The notes: generated from the letters alone by a model not told the origin. Positions 1 through 5,659 are shown, counted from the first letter of the stretch. The stretch is DNA of 5,659 nucleotides from Acidobacteriota bacterium (GCA_947466555.1 CANIFK010000392.1:1-5659), one strand, 5' to 3'. A program made the numbers and translations.

Positions 1-1163
1 CGAATCAACTCCACCCGCTTACAATACGTCGACTCAAACGACCGCCTCTGCACCGCCAACTTCTTCTGCATCTCCGGCTCCTTCAACAGCTTCTGCGTCG
101 ACCCCGGCAACCTTCCCACCGAATCCGCAAACACCCGCGCCGACGCCTCCCGAAACCCCGCAATCGCCCGGAAATACCCCGCCTGCCCAGGCACTTTCTT
201 ACAACCCCGCACCAACGCCTCCAACACCTCCGCCTTCTCCCCAACATCCAGCAGCGAAGTAGTCGCCAACCGCTCCCCATAAGAATCCAAAAACGGCCCC
301 AACGGCAGCATCAACTCCGCCGCCCTTCGCAACGGCTTCACCGCCCGCAGCGGATAATGCCGGTGCCCCTCACTGGCCAGCAATTCCTTATACAAATCCC
401 CAGGAAACTGAAAAATCCCCCCATACCCCGCCACGTTTTCCTGCGCCAACCGCTCAAACTGCAACGCACTAGCCGAGTGCTTCGCCACCCCCGTCCAAAA
501 GCTAATCCCCTGATTCAAATCCCCCAAATTGTGAATGACGCTCATCGCCACCCGCATCGTGTCCAACTCCCGCCCCGGCGTCATGCAAACATCCACAAAC
601 GCCCGCGCCTCGCGCAACCACTCCGCATGAATCGCCGCATGCGCCAACCCCGCATACTCCTCATCGCCCAACTGCAAAAACCGCCCCAACGCCCCCGCCA
701 TCACGCTCAACCACTCCCCATCATGCCCGCTAACCAACCCATGCGACCCACAATCAATCGTCCGCAACGAATACCCATCCAGCGTCCAAGTCTGCATCGC
801 CACGCCCAACCGGAACATCTCGTGCAACACATCCAAGTCGCGCGTCTCCCGCCACAACAACCCGCGAATCTTCGAGTCCACATCCGTCGGAACATACGTC
901 GCCACCGTCGACCAATGCGACGCCAGACACAACGAAAAATACCGCAGCAACGACCCCTCGTCCTTCAACGAAGGGTCAGCCCGAACCGCCCCCAAAATAT
1001 GCAAAAACCCATCGCGCTCATACGCCCGCGACATCGCCGGCTCAGCCGGCAGCCGCTCCAGTAAAAACGGAGCCGTGTTCCAGATCAGGTCCAGCAGCCC
1101 CGCCGGCGAAATGTAGTGGTCCCAAACGACCTTCTGTTCGAAAACTTCCTGTGTCTCTTCCAA
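1..1163 (-). CDS. Unrecognised protein, N-terminal 387 residues (runs off left edge)
   Basis: The frame is open with no stop from just behind the FAD gene to the window edge. Its translation has balanced, globular composition, unlike the Arg/Pro/His-rich antisense frames opposite it. I do not recognise the family. It looks soluble and mostly helical: no signal peptide, no membrane segment, and many amphipathic stretches (for example LLDLIWNTAPFLLERL near residue 23 and EKAEVLEALVRGCKK near 309). Trp- and His-containing stretches that might be conserved lie at about residues 82-150 (ASHWSTVATY, TIDCGSHGLVSGHDGEWL) and 208-224 (SVIHNLGDLNQGISFW). The proposed start is the TTG at 1163..1161, two codons after the upstream stop; AAGGG directly abuts it, so spacing is poor and initiation probably depends on coupling to the gene upstream. 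The first in-frame ATG is at 1034 (residue 44) and has no well-placed ribosome site. It is likely co-transcribed with the FAD oxidoreductase gene. That it is a gene is well supported; its function is unknown. Confidence 0.8.
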   Translation of the reverse strand, partial: MEETQEVFEQKVVWDHYISPAGLLDLIWNTAPFLLERLPAEPAMSRAYERDGFLHILGAVRADPSLKDEGSLLRYFSLCLASHWSTVATYVPTDVDSKIRGLLWRETRDLDVLHEMFRLGVAMQTWTLDGYSLRTIDCGSHGLVSGHDGEWLSVMAGALGRFLQLGDEEYAGLAHAAIHAEWLREARAFVDVCMTPGRELDTMRVAMSVIHNLGDLNQGISFWTGVAKHSASALQFERLAQENVAGYGGIFQFPGDLYKELLASEGHRHYPLRAVKPLRRAAELMLPLGPFLDSYGERLATTSLLDVGEKAEVLEALVRGCKKVPGQAGYFRAIAGFREASARVFADSVGRLPGSTQKLLKEPEMQKKLAVQRRSFESTYCKRVELI

Positions 1164-1169
1164 CCCTTA
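1161..1169 (-). other. In-frame stop/start junction (TAA-GGG-TTG)
   Basis: Read on the minus strand, the FAD gene ends ...TAC GCT TAA, followed by GGG TTG GAA in the same frame, where the next open frame begins. One codon separates stop from candidate start. No ATG or GTG is available nearby, so termination-reinitiation at TTG is the simplest reading. Stop read-through would give a fusion of FAD protein and downstream protein. The upstream protein ends in a normal-looking domain terminus (IFELRCYA), so I take the stop as genuine. Confidence 0.6.
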
Positions 1170-3098
1170 AGCGTAGCAGCGAAGCTCAAAAATCCGAACA
1201 CTATCGCTGCCATTGGTAGCCTTCGCCACCACCCGCACCGCGGCCACGTCCACGCCGCCCAGCTTATGCCGCCGAACCCGCTGGAAATTCCCGGTGACGG
1301 TCTCGACAGTCGTCCAATCCGGCGCCCCCGCCTTCCGCACCTGCACCTCATAATCGCGAACCGTCTCCGGCTGCGCCGCGCGCACAATGCCCCGGTTAAT
1401 CGAGTCCGACGACGTCAGCGTCAACTCCCGCTGAAACCCGGTATCGAAGGTAATCTGCAACTCACCCACCCGCTGCGCCTTCTCCCACTCCAGCGCAATC
1501 CACGACCCAGCCGGAGCCTCCCAATGGTGAATCCCCTGGCCAGGAATATCCCGCGCCACGCCATCCAGCACCAACAACGCCTTCGCATCGCCAATCTCCG
1601 CCGACGCCGTCGCCCGCGCCATCCGCGCCAAGTCCGCCGGATCCGAATTCCGGACGTTCTTAATCGTCTGGTCGTCGCGCATCAACCGCTGCTGCAACGC
1701 ACTCACCAGCTTCGGCTCCGAAGCCAACTGCCGCGGCGTAATCCCGCGGTCCAGACACATCGCCGCCGCCGTCCCAGCCGCCTGCCCACCCACCGCGCAA
1801 GTCGCCATCACGCGCGTCGAAGTAAACGCCACATGCGTCGCGCTGATGTTCCGCCCCGCCATCATCAGGTTCGAAACGTTCTTCGAATAGAACGATCGCA
1901 GCGGAATATTGAACACCTCCGGCGTGCGAATCTGCACGGCCGGCGGCAAGTCAGCCCGGTCAAACCCACCCGGCGGGTGATCGTCCATCGGCCAACCGCC
2001 AATCGCCACCGCATCCGCGAAATCGCCGCGCAATAAATCGTTCTGCGACAGTAAGTGGTCGCCCACCAGCCTTCGGCTCCCCCGCTTGCCCGGCATGAAC
2101 CCCACCCAATCCATCGCCCAGTTCGCCGAAGAGGTATGTTCCCCCGAATTCTTAATGTGGTCCCAAACGCCCATCACAATCGACAACAACTCAAACCGGA
2201 TCCGCTCGTTATCCCGGATCGGGTCCACGCTCCCGCCCCACTCCACCCACCAATACCCATACTCCCAACTCGTAATCTTCCGGAACTTCAACGTATCCGC
2301 CGTCACCTTCCGAGCCCACTTTGGCGGTGTAAACGGCATCGGCTTCTGATACAGCCGCGACGTGAACAGAATCGACGAACCCAGCGTCTCCTCATCCGGT
2401 TTCTCCGGCGCCAGCGACTCCCCAAACTCGCTCCGCCGCTCCCGCCCCGTCCGCATCTCCGCGCCCGATTCCAACCCCAGCCGCGAATCCCCCGTGCAGT
2501 CCATAAACAACTTGGCCTTCACCCGGTACAAGTGCTCGGACTTATCGCACCGCACCATCACTTCCTCAATCCGCCCATTCCCCGTCTTGGCCGAATAGAC
2601 CACACTCTCCAGAAGCAAAGTGATATTCGGCTCCGAAACCACCTTGTCGTACAACAACAAATCCCAAAGCTCCCAGCACCGCTGCGGATTATTCACCGCA
2701 TCAGCCAACCGCAGCTCTTCCAACAACCCGCCCTCGCGCCATCCGCCCCGACCCTTGTGCGAATTCGCCCCCACCACGTGCATCTTCACTTCGGAAGAGG
2801 AGTTCCCACCCAGCCGCGACCGGTCCTGCACCAACACAACCTTCGACCCCAATCGCGCCGCCGAAATCGCCGCGCAAACCCCAGCCAGCCCACCGCCCGC
2901 CACCAATAAATCCGTCTCCAACGAAACCAGCGTCATATGCGGCTCCGCGGCCGCCATCTGCCGAGCCCCATTCGGCGGCGCGATCTTCTCAAACTCCCGC
3001 CGCACAGCCCCCTGCGAGACATTCACCTGAGCCGCCGGCAGCGCTGCCGCATTCACCAGCAGCGAGTATCCACCCATCCAAAAATCGCGTCGATCCAT
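1167..3098 (-). CDS. Tat-exported FAD-dependent oxidoreductase with C-terminal discoidin-like domain
   Basis: A complete 643-aa flavoprotein of the FAD_oxidored type (PF12831-like), whose members are often annotated simply as FAD-dependent oxidoreductase; substrate unknown. Residues 1-23 look like a Tat signal (MDRRDFW, then a hydrophobic stretch ending LPAA), implying export folded with its cofactor. The Rossmann dinucleotide site is at about 63-73 (LLVAGGGLAG, GxGxxG), followed by VVLVQDRSRLGGNSSSEV (87-104), typical of the family. A conserved-looking block GFMPGKRGSRRLVGDHLL lies at 333-350, and the second FAD-contact region at about 411-445 (LMMAGRNISATHVAF, GGQAAGTAAA). Residues about 500-643 read as a beta-rich galactose-binding/discoidin-like domain (LQITFDTGFQRELTL, PETVRDYEVQV, ending FELRCYA). 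The start at 3098 is chosen because it begins the Tat motif and sits 7 nt after a -10 element. An upstream in-frame start at 3266 would add 56 basic residues overlapping the divergent gene and is rejected. Likely first gene of an operon with the gene downstream. Confidence 0.9.
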   Translation of the reverse strand: MDRRDFWMGGYSLLVNAAALPAAQVNVSQGAVRREFEKIAPPNGARQMAAAEPHMTLVSLETDLLVAGGGLAGVCAAISAARLGSKVVLVQDRSRLGGNSSSEVKMHVVGANSHKGRGGWREGGLLEELRLADAVNNPQRCWELWDLLLYDKVVSEPNITLLLESVVYSAKTGNGRIEEVMVRCDKSEHLYRVKAKLFMDCTGDSRLGLESGAEMRTGRERRSEFGESLAPEKPDEETLGSSILFTSRLYQKPMPFTPPKWARKVTADTLKFRKITSWEYGYWWVEWGGSVDPIRDNERIRFELLSIVMGVWDHIKNSGEHTSSANWAMDWVGFMPGKRGSRRLVGDHLLSQNDLLRGDFADAVAIGGWPMDDHPPGGFDRADLPPAVQIRTPEVFNIPLRSFYSKNVSNLMMAGRNISATHVAFTSTRVMATCAVGGQAAGTAAAMCLDRGITPRQLASEPKLVSALQQRLMRDDQTIKNVRNSDPADLARMARATASAEIGDAKALLVLDGVARDIPGQGIHHWEAPAGSWIALEWEKAQRVGELQITFDTGFQRELTLTSSDSINRGIVRAAQPETVRDYEVQVRKAGAPDWTTVETVTGNFQRVRRHKLGGVDVAAVRVVAKATNGSDSVRIFELRCYA

Positions 3099-3134
3099 AT
3101 CTGAAATCTTAGATCTCAGCATCGCCCGTGTCCA
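3099..3134 (-). promoter_or_regulatory. Sigma70-type promoter for the FAD oxidoreductase gene, probably leaderless
   Basis: On the minus strand, TGGACA (3134..3129; 5 of 6 to the TTGACA consensus) is followed after exactly 17 bp by TAAGAT (3111..3106; matches TATAAT at T1, A2, A5 and T6). The -10 ends 7 nt before the ATG at 3098, so the expected transcription start falls at or next to the initiation codon. No Shine-Dalgarno sequence lies in between (TTCAGAT). The elements are seen directly; activity and leaderless initiation are inferred. Confidence 0.6.
3101..3119. promoter_or_regulatory. 19-bp imperfect palindrome, candidate operator
   Basis: CTGAAATCT-T-AGATCTCAG: two 9-bp arms around a single central base, with 8 of 9 positions complementary. 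It sits 2 bp upstream of the FAD gene start and covers the whole minus-strand -10 element, so a dimeric repressor bound here would block RNA polymerase. No regulator gene is in the window to pair with it. Confidence 0.4.
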
Positions 3135-3152
3135 TCCCCACCTCAATCCCGA

Positions 3153-3165
3153 TACACTGTCCCCC
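3153..3165 (+). promoter_or_regulatory. -10-like element upstream of the double-hydrolase gene, probably leaderless
   Basis: TACACT at 3153-3158 (4 of 6 to TATAAT) is followed by 7 nt (GTCCCCC) and then the ATG at 3166. There is no purine-rich ribosome site in the preceding 25 bases. A weak -35 match (TGTCCA, 3129-3134, 3 of 6, 18-bp spacer) occupies the same six bases as the -35 of the divergent gene. The spacing argues for leaderless transcription, but the promoter call itself is tentative. Confidence 0.4.
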
Positions 3166-4731
3166 ATGCGCGCCCTCCTCGCACTCCTCCTAGCCCTCCC
3201 CGCCTTCCCCATCACCCGCCAGGAACTCGTCTTCACCACCACCCCCCAGGGCGAACTCAAACTCACCCTCTTCTACCCGCCCGATTGGAAACCCGCAGCC
3301 CTCTTCTTCTTCGGCGGCGGCTTCGTCAACGGCACCCCCCAACAGTTCTTCTCCAAAGCCGCCTATCTCGCCAGCCGCGGCATGGTCACCGCCTCCGCCG
3401 AATACCGTATCAAAAACAAACACAAAACCACCCCAACCGAAAGCCTCGCCGACTGCAAAACCGCCGTCAAATGGCTCCGCGCCAACGCCGCCACCCACGG
3501 CATCGACCCCGCCCGCATCGCCGCCGGTGGCGGTTCCGCCGGCGGCACCTGCGCCATGCACCTCGCCACCGAGCCCGACGCCAAGCCCAATCTGCTCCTC
3601 CTCTACAACCCCGCCACCAACGCCGAAACCCCCGTCACCCAAGTCCCCCAAATCCTCTTCTACGGCACCGAGGACCGCTTCTACCTAACCGCCAAACCCT
3701 ACTTCCAAAAGGCCCGCGAACTCAAAATCCCCATCGAACTCTATTACGCCAAAGGCCAGCAACACGGCTTCTTCAACGACCATCCCAACGCCGACTACTC
3801 CTGGCACACCGCCACCCTCTACATGACCGACGTCTTCCTCGCCAAACACGGCTACCTCCAAGGCAAGCCCACCATCGCCCATCCCACCGGCTCCAAAGCC
3901 GTCCTCTTCAGCGAAGCCGCCCCCATCCCCGCGCCCCCGCAACCCCGCCCGCTCCCGCCCAACATCCGCGCCGAACGCGACATCGTCTACGCCAAAATCG
4001 GCAACCGCGAACTCAAGCTCGACATCTACCTGCCGAACGCCGAATCCCAAACAAAACGCCCCCTAATCGTCTGGATCCACGGCGGCGCCTGGCGCGCCGG
4101 CACCAAGGAGCAAACGCCCATCCTCCCCTTCGTCCAGCAAGGCTACGCCGGCGCCAGCATCGGCTACCGTTACACCCAGGAAGCCCCCTTCCCTGCCAAC
4201 GTCGACGACTGCAAAGCCGCCCTCCGCTGGCTCCGAGCCAATGCTGAAAAGTACAACATCGACCCCGCCCGCATCGCCCTCTGGGGCTCCTCCGCCGGCG
4301 GCCATCTCGTCGCCTACTTGGGCACCACCGGGGACGACCCCGCCACCCGCGTCCAGGCCGTCGTCGACTGGTTCGGCCCCACCCGCGTCGCCCGCATGTC
4401 CCACTACCCCTCCGCCATGGATCACGACTCGCCCGAGTCCCCCGAAAACCAGCTAATCGGCGCCCTCATCCAACAAAACGCCGACCTCGCCGAAAAGGCT
4501 AACCCCGCCCGCTACGCCTCCAAGGACGATCCGCCCTTCTTCATCCAGCACGGCGACGCCGACCCTCTCGTCCCCATGGAACAAAGCGAAATCCTCGCGG
4601 CAGCCCTGAAAGCCGCCGGCGCGCAGGTCGAGTTCGAAGTCCTCCACGGCGCCGGCCACGGCGGCCCCCAGTTCCAAAACCCGCAAAACCTCCAAAAGGT
4701 AAAGGCGTTCCTCGACCGGGCTCTGAAATAG
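3166..4731 (+). CDS. Secreted protein with two tandem alpha/beta-hydrolase (esterase-like) domains
   Basis: 521 aa. Residues 1-14 (MRALLALLLALPAF) resemble a short signal peptide, so a periplasmic or secreted enzyme is likely. Domain 1 (about 18-232) has an oxyanion-type loop FFFGGGFVNG (47-56), nucleophile elbow GGSAG with Ser124, and candidate acid Asp170 (FYGTEDRF) and His200 (GQQHGFF). A Pro-rich linker follows at about 250-266. Domain 2 (about 268-521) has WIHGGAWRAG (303-312), GSSAG with Ser376, Asp466 (QHGDADPLVP) and His498 (GAGHGG). Domain 2 resembles carbohydrate-esterase-like lipases of the BD-FAE type (acetyl or feruloyl ester cleavage on glycans); domain 1 resembles stand-alone hydrolases common in Planctomycetes and Acidobacteria. 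Each domain appears to have a complete triad, so two active sites are expected; substrate is inferred. The two domains share paralogous blocks around the nucleophile. It is the only complete plus-strand gene, divergent from the FAD gene. The ATG at 3166 is the only sensible start. Confidence 0.88.
   Translation: MRALLALLLALPAFPITRQELVFTTTPQGELKLTLFYPPDWKPAALFFFGGGFVNGTPQQFFSKAAYLASRGMVTASAEYRIKNKHKTTPTESLADCKTAVKWLRANAATHGIDPARIAAGGGSAGGTCAMHLATEPDAKPNLLLLYNPATNAETPVTQVPQILFYGTEDRFYLTAKPYFQKARELKIPIELYYAKGQQHGFFNDHPNADYSWHTATLYMTDVFLAKHGYLQGKPTIAHPTGSKAVLFSEAAPIPAPPQPRPLPPNIRAERDIVYAKIGNRELKLDIYLPNAESQTKRPLIVWIHGGAWRAGTKEQTPILPFVQQGYAGASIGYRYTQEAPFPANVDDCKAALRWLRANAEKYNIDPARIALWGSSAGGHLVAYLGTTGDDPATRVQAVVDWFGPTRVARMSHYPSAMDHDSPESPENQLIGALIQQNADLAEKANPARYASKDDPPFFIQHGDADPLVPMEQSEILAAALKAAGAQVEFEVLHGAGHGGPQFQNPQNLQKVKAFLDRALK
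3451..3546 (+). repeat. Internal paralogous block, copy 1 (domain 1 nucleophile region)
   Basis: Encodes residues 96-127 of the double hydrolase (DCKTAVKWLRANA ... GGGSAGG). It aligns without gaps to residues 348-379, with 22 of 32 residues identical. At DNA level it contains a 22-bp exact match (3501-3522) to 4257-4278, in phase and 756 bp apart. It includes catalytic Ser124. Confidence 0.8.
4207..4302 (+). repeat. Internal paralogous block, copy 2 (domain 2 nucleophile region)
   Basis: Encodes residues 348-379 (DCKAALRWLRANA ... WGSSAGG), the counterpart of 3451-3546, and includes catalytic Ser376. The rest of the two domains is much more divergent, which fits old duplication or fusion of related hydrolases, with selection keeping the nucleophile region alike. 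Confidence 0.8.
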
Positions 4732-4736
4732 AGCCC
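4718..4736. terminator. Hairpin at convergent gene ends, possible bidirectional terminator
   Basis: GGGCTCT (4718-4724), loop GAAAT, AGAGCCC (4730-4736): a perfect 7-bp, mostly GC stem with a 5-nt loop. It overlaps the stop codon of the double-hydrolase gene (TAG, 4729-4731) and lies just past the stop of the convergent BBE-like gene. Neither side has a T-run, so it is not a classical intrinsic terminator. It could stop both transcripts or protect their 3' ends. Confidence 0.45.
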
Positions 4737-4741
4737 TCCCC

Positions 4742-5659
4742 CTACCCCGGCAAAATATTCTGATTCACCCGGAAGAAATTCTCCGGATCATACTTCGTCT
4801 TAATCCCCGCCAGCCTCGCCCCATTGGACCCAAACGCCGGACTCGTGTCCTCCGTATCAACGTCCATCGTGGCCAGCATCTGCCCCTTCGCCGAAAACGG
4901 CTCCAACAGCCGCGCCGTCGCCCGCGCCCACTCCCTGTGCCCCGCCGTCTCCGCCACATCTGTCCACTGCGCCAGCACAATCACATCCCACAACAAATGC
5001 CGATGCGGAAACGCCGTCGCATCATTCGCCACCCGGCCCGCCACCCCGCCGTAATACTCCATCACCACGATCGACAGCGGCGACCCCGCCGCGTTCGCCT
5101 GCCCCACCGCCACATCAATCGCCTCATCGGAAAGCGTCTCCATCATCACCGCTTTCCAGTAGTTGTGGTTCCCATCCGGGAACGACGGCGCCAACAACCC
5201 CTGCATCGCCGAAAACGGCATCAACTGCACCGCATCCATCACCGGCGGCCCAAACGCCCGCAGCGGCGCCAACACCTTCTCCCCCTCCGCCGGGTCCCCG
5301 CAATAGCAAGGAATCACGCCCACCACCGCCATCCCGTCCGGCGTCGTCAACATCGCCGCGTACGCCGTCAACTCATCCGGCGCCGTCTTCATAAACTCCC
5401 GGAAATTCCGCAACACCGCGCCCGCCATCGCCCGCGGATAAACCAACAACCCGCCCATCACCACTGTCACCGGATGCGCCTGAAACTCCATCGACACCAC
5501 AACGCCAAAATTCCCGCCCCCGCCCCGCAGCGCCCAATACAAATCGGCGTTTTCATCCCGGTTCGCCGTCACCACCGCGCCCTCCGCCGTCACCACCTGC
5601 GCGCCCAACAGGTTATCGATCGTCCTCCCAAACTTCCGCACCAGCCACCCCACGCCACC
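4742..5659 (-). CDS. BBE-like FAD-binding oxidoreductase, C-terminal 305 residues (5' end beyond right edge)
   Basis: This is the C-terminal two thirds of a berberine-bridge-enzyme-like flavin oxidase (FAD_binding_4 plus BBE domains, PF01565/PF08031). Members usually oxidise alcohols, sugars or amines and pass electrons to O2 via FAD. The frame continues open to the last base: GG precedes VGWLVRKFGRTIDNLL, a family core motif. The GTG at 5653 is therefore an internal Val, not the start, and roughly 150 N-terminal residues, including most of the FAD-binding domain, are missing. Visible marks are LYWALRGGGGNFGVVVSMEF (residues about 40-59 of the visible part), a substrate-domain middle (TTPDGMAVVG, NYWKAVMMETL) and the terminal BBE motif YDPENFFRVNQNILPG. 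The usual Tyr-x-Asn motif before that end is replaced by LATM (see findings). The His and Cys that can bind FAD covalently would lie outside the window. It is convergent with the double-hydrolase gene, 10 bp apart, and ends in TAG. Confidence 0.88.
   Translation of the reverse strand, partial: GGVGWLVRKFGRTIDNLLGAQVVTAEGAVVTANRDENADLYWALRGGGGNFGVVVSMEFQAHPVTVVMGGLLVYPRAMAGAVLRNFREFMKTAPDELTAYAAMLTTPDGMAVVGVIPCYCGDPAEGEKVLAPLRAFGPPVMDAVQLMPFSAMQGLLAPSFPDGNHNYWKAVMMETLSDEAIDVAVGQANAAGSPLSIVVMEYYGGVAGRVANDATAFPHRHLLWDVIVLAQWTDVAETAGHREWARATARLLEPFSAKGQMLATMDVDTEDTSPAFGSNGARLAGIKTKYDPENFFRVNQNILPG

Noticed and set aside
357..1064. Long plus-strand open frame (235 aa) opposite the partial minus-strand gene
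   Set aside because: Extremely rich in Arg, Pro, His and Gln with no domain-like pattern; an antisense shadow produced by the C-rich strand. The opposite frame reads as a balanced protein.
1116..2909. Plus-strand open frames of 306 and 284 aa opposite the FAD gene
   Set aside because: Same Arg/His/Pro-rich composition, and antisense to a gene with clear FAD motifs.
3099..3266. Upstream extension of the FAD gene to a start at 3266
   Set aside because: Adds 56 basic residues, overlaps the divergent hydrolase gene by about 100 bp, and ignores the Tat motif and promoter that fit the start at 3098.
3285..4247. 320-aa plus-strand open frame inside the double-hydrolase gene
   Set aside because: Out-of-frame shadow, almost entirely Arg, His, Pro and Gln.
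3190..4695. Several Gly/Val/Glu-rich minus-strand frames opposite the double hydrolase
   Set aside because: Low-complexity reverse translations of GCC/CCC/ACC-rich codons; the sense strand has two complete hydrolase motif sets.
5651..5653. GTG as the start of the BBE-like oxidase gene
   Set aside because: The frame stays open to the window end, and the residues on both sides (GG-VGWLVRKFG) form a family core motif, so this codon is internal.
1..5659. CRISPR array, tRNA or rRNA gene, or IS ends
   Set aside because: No regularly spaced repeats, no cloverleaf-like or rRNA-like segment, and no transposase or terminal inverted repeats; nearly all bases lie in the four genes.

Overview
This 5.66 kb, high-GC, gene-dense window holds four protein genes and almost no spacer DNA. 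No RNA gene, IS element, CRISPR array or phage gene is visible. The style (a Tat-type MDRRDF start on a FAD protein with a C-terminal jelly-roll domain, secreted carbohydrate-esterase-like hydrolases, and no Shine-Dalgarno sequence before two starts) recalls Acidobacteria of the Solibacter/Bryobacter kind or a similar soil Gram-negative. That placement is inference from remembered protein families, not a database result.

Layout. (1) 1..1163, minus strand: the N-terminal 387 residues of a protein I do not recognise, running off the left edge. (2) 1167..3098, minus: a complete 643-aa, probably Tat-exported FAD-dependent oxidoreductase with a C-terminal discoidin/galactose-binding-like domain. 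Genes 2 and 1 are co-directional and in the same frame, separated only by the stop codon and one GGG codon. (3) 3099..3165: a 67-bp divergent promoter region. The FAD gene has a good sigma70-type promoter (TGGACA, 17 bp, TAAGAT). Both divergent genes have a -10-like hexamer ending exactly 7 nt before the ATG, so both mRNAs may be leaderless. A 19-bp near-palindrome covers the minus-strand -10. (4) 3166..4731, plus: one secreted protein made of two tandem alpha/beta-hydrolase domains, each with its own GxSxG serine and recognisable Asp and His. (5) 4718..4736: a perfect 7-bp hairpin at the convergent junction. (6) 4742..5659, minus: the C-terminal 305 residues of a berberine-bridge-enzyme-like (BBE) FAD oxidase, running off the right edge.

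Function. The divergent pair (exported flavoprotein and exported double esterase) could act on the same extracytoplasmic substrate, for example a decorated plant or microbial glycan, under shared control of the 67-bp region. This is a hypothesis from context only. The BBE-like oxidase may be unrelated, since it is convergent.

The + strand is strongly C-rich over G whichever strand is coding. This explains the many long Arg/His/Pro-rich antisense open frames, which I treat as artefacts. I see no clear new defence or mobile system. The most unusual items are the double-hydrolase protein, the unrecognised partial protein joined in frame behind the FAD gene, the compact divergent promoter, and the apparent loss of a usual Tyr-x-Asn motif in the BBE-like oxidase.
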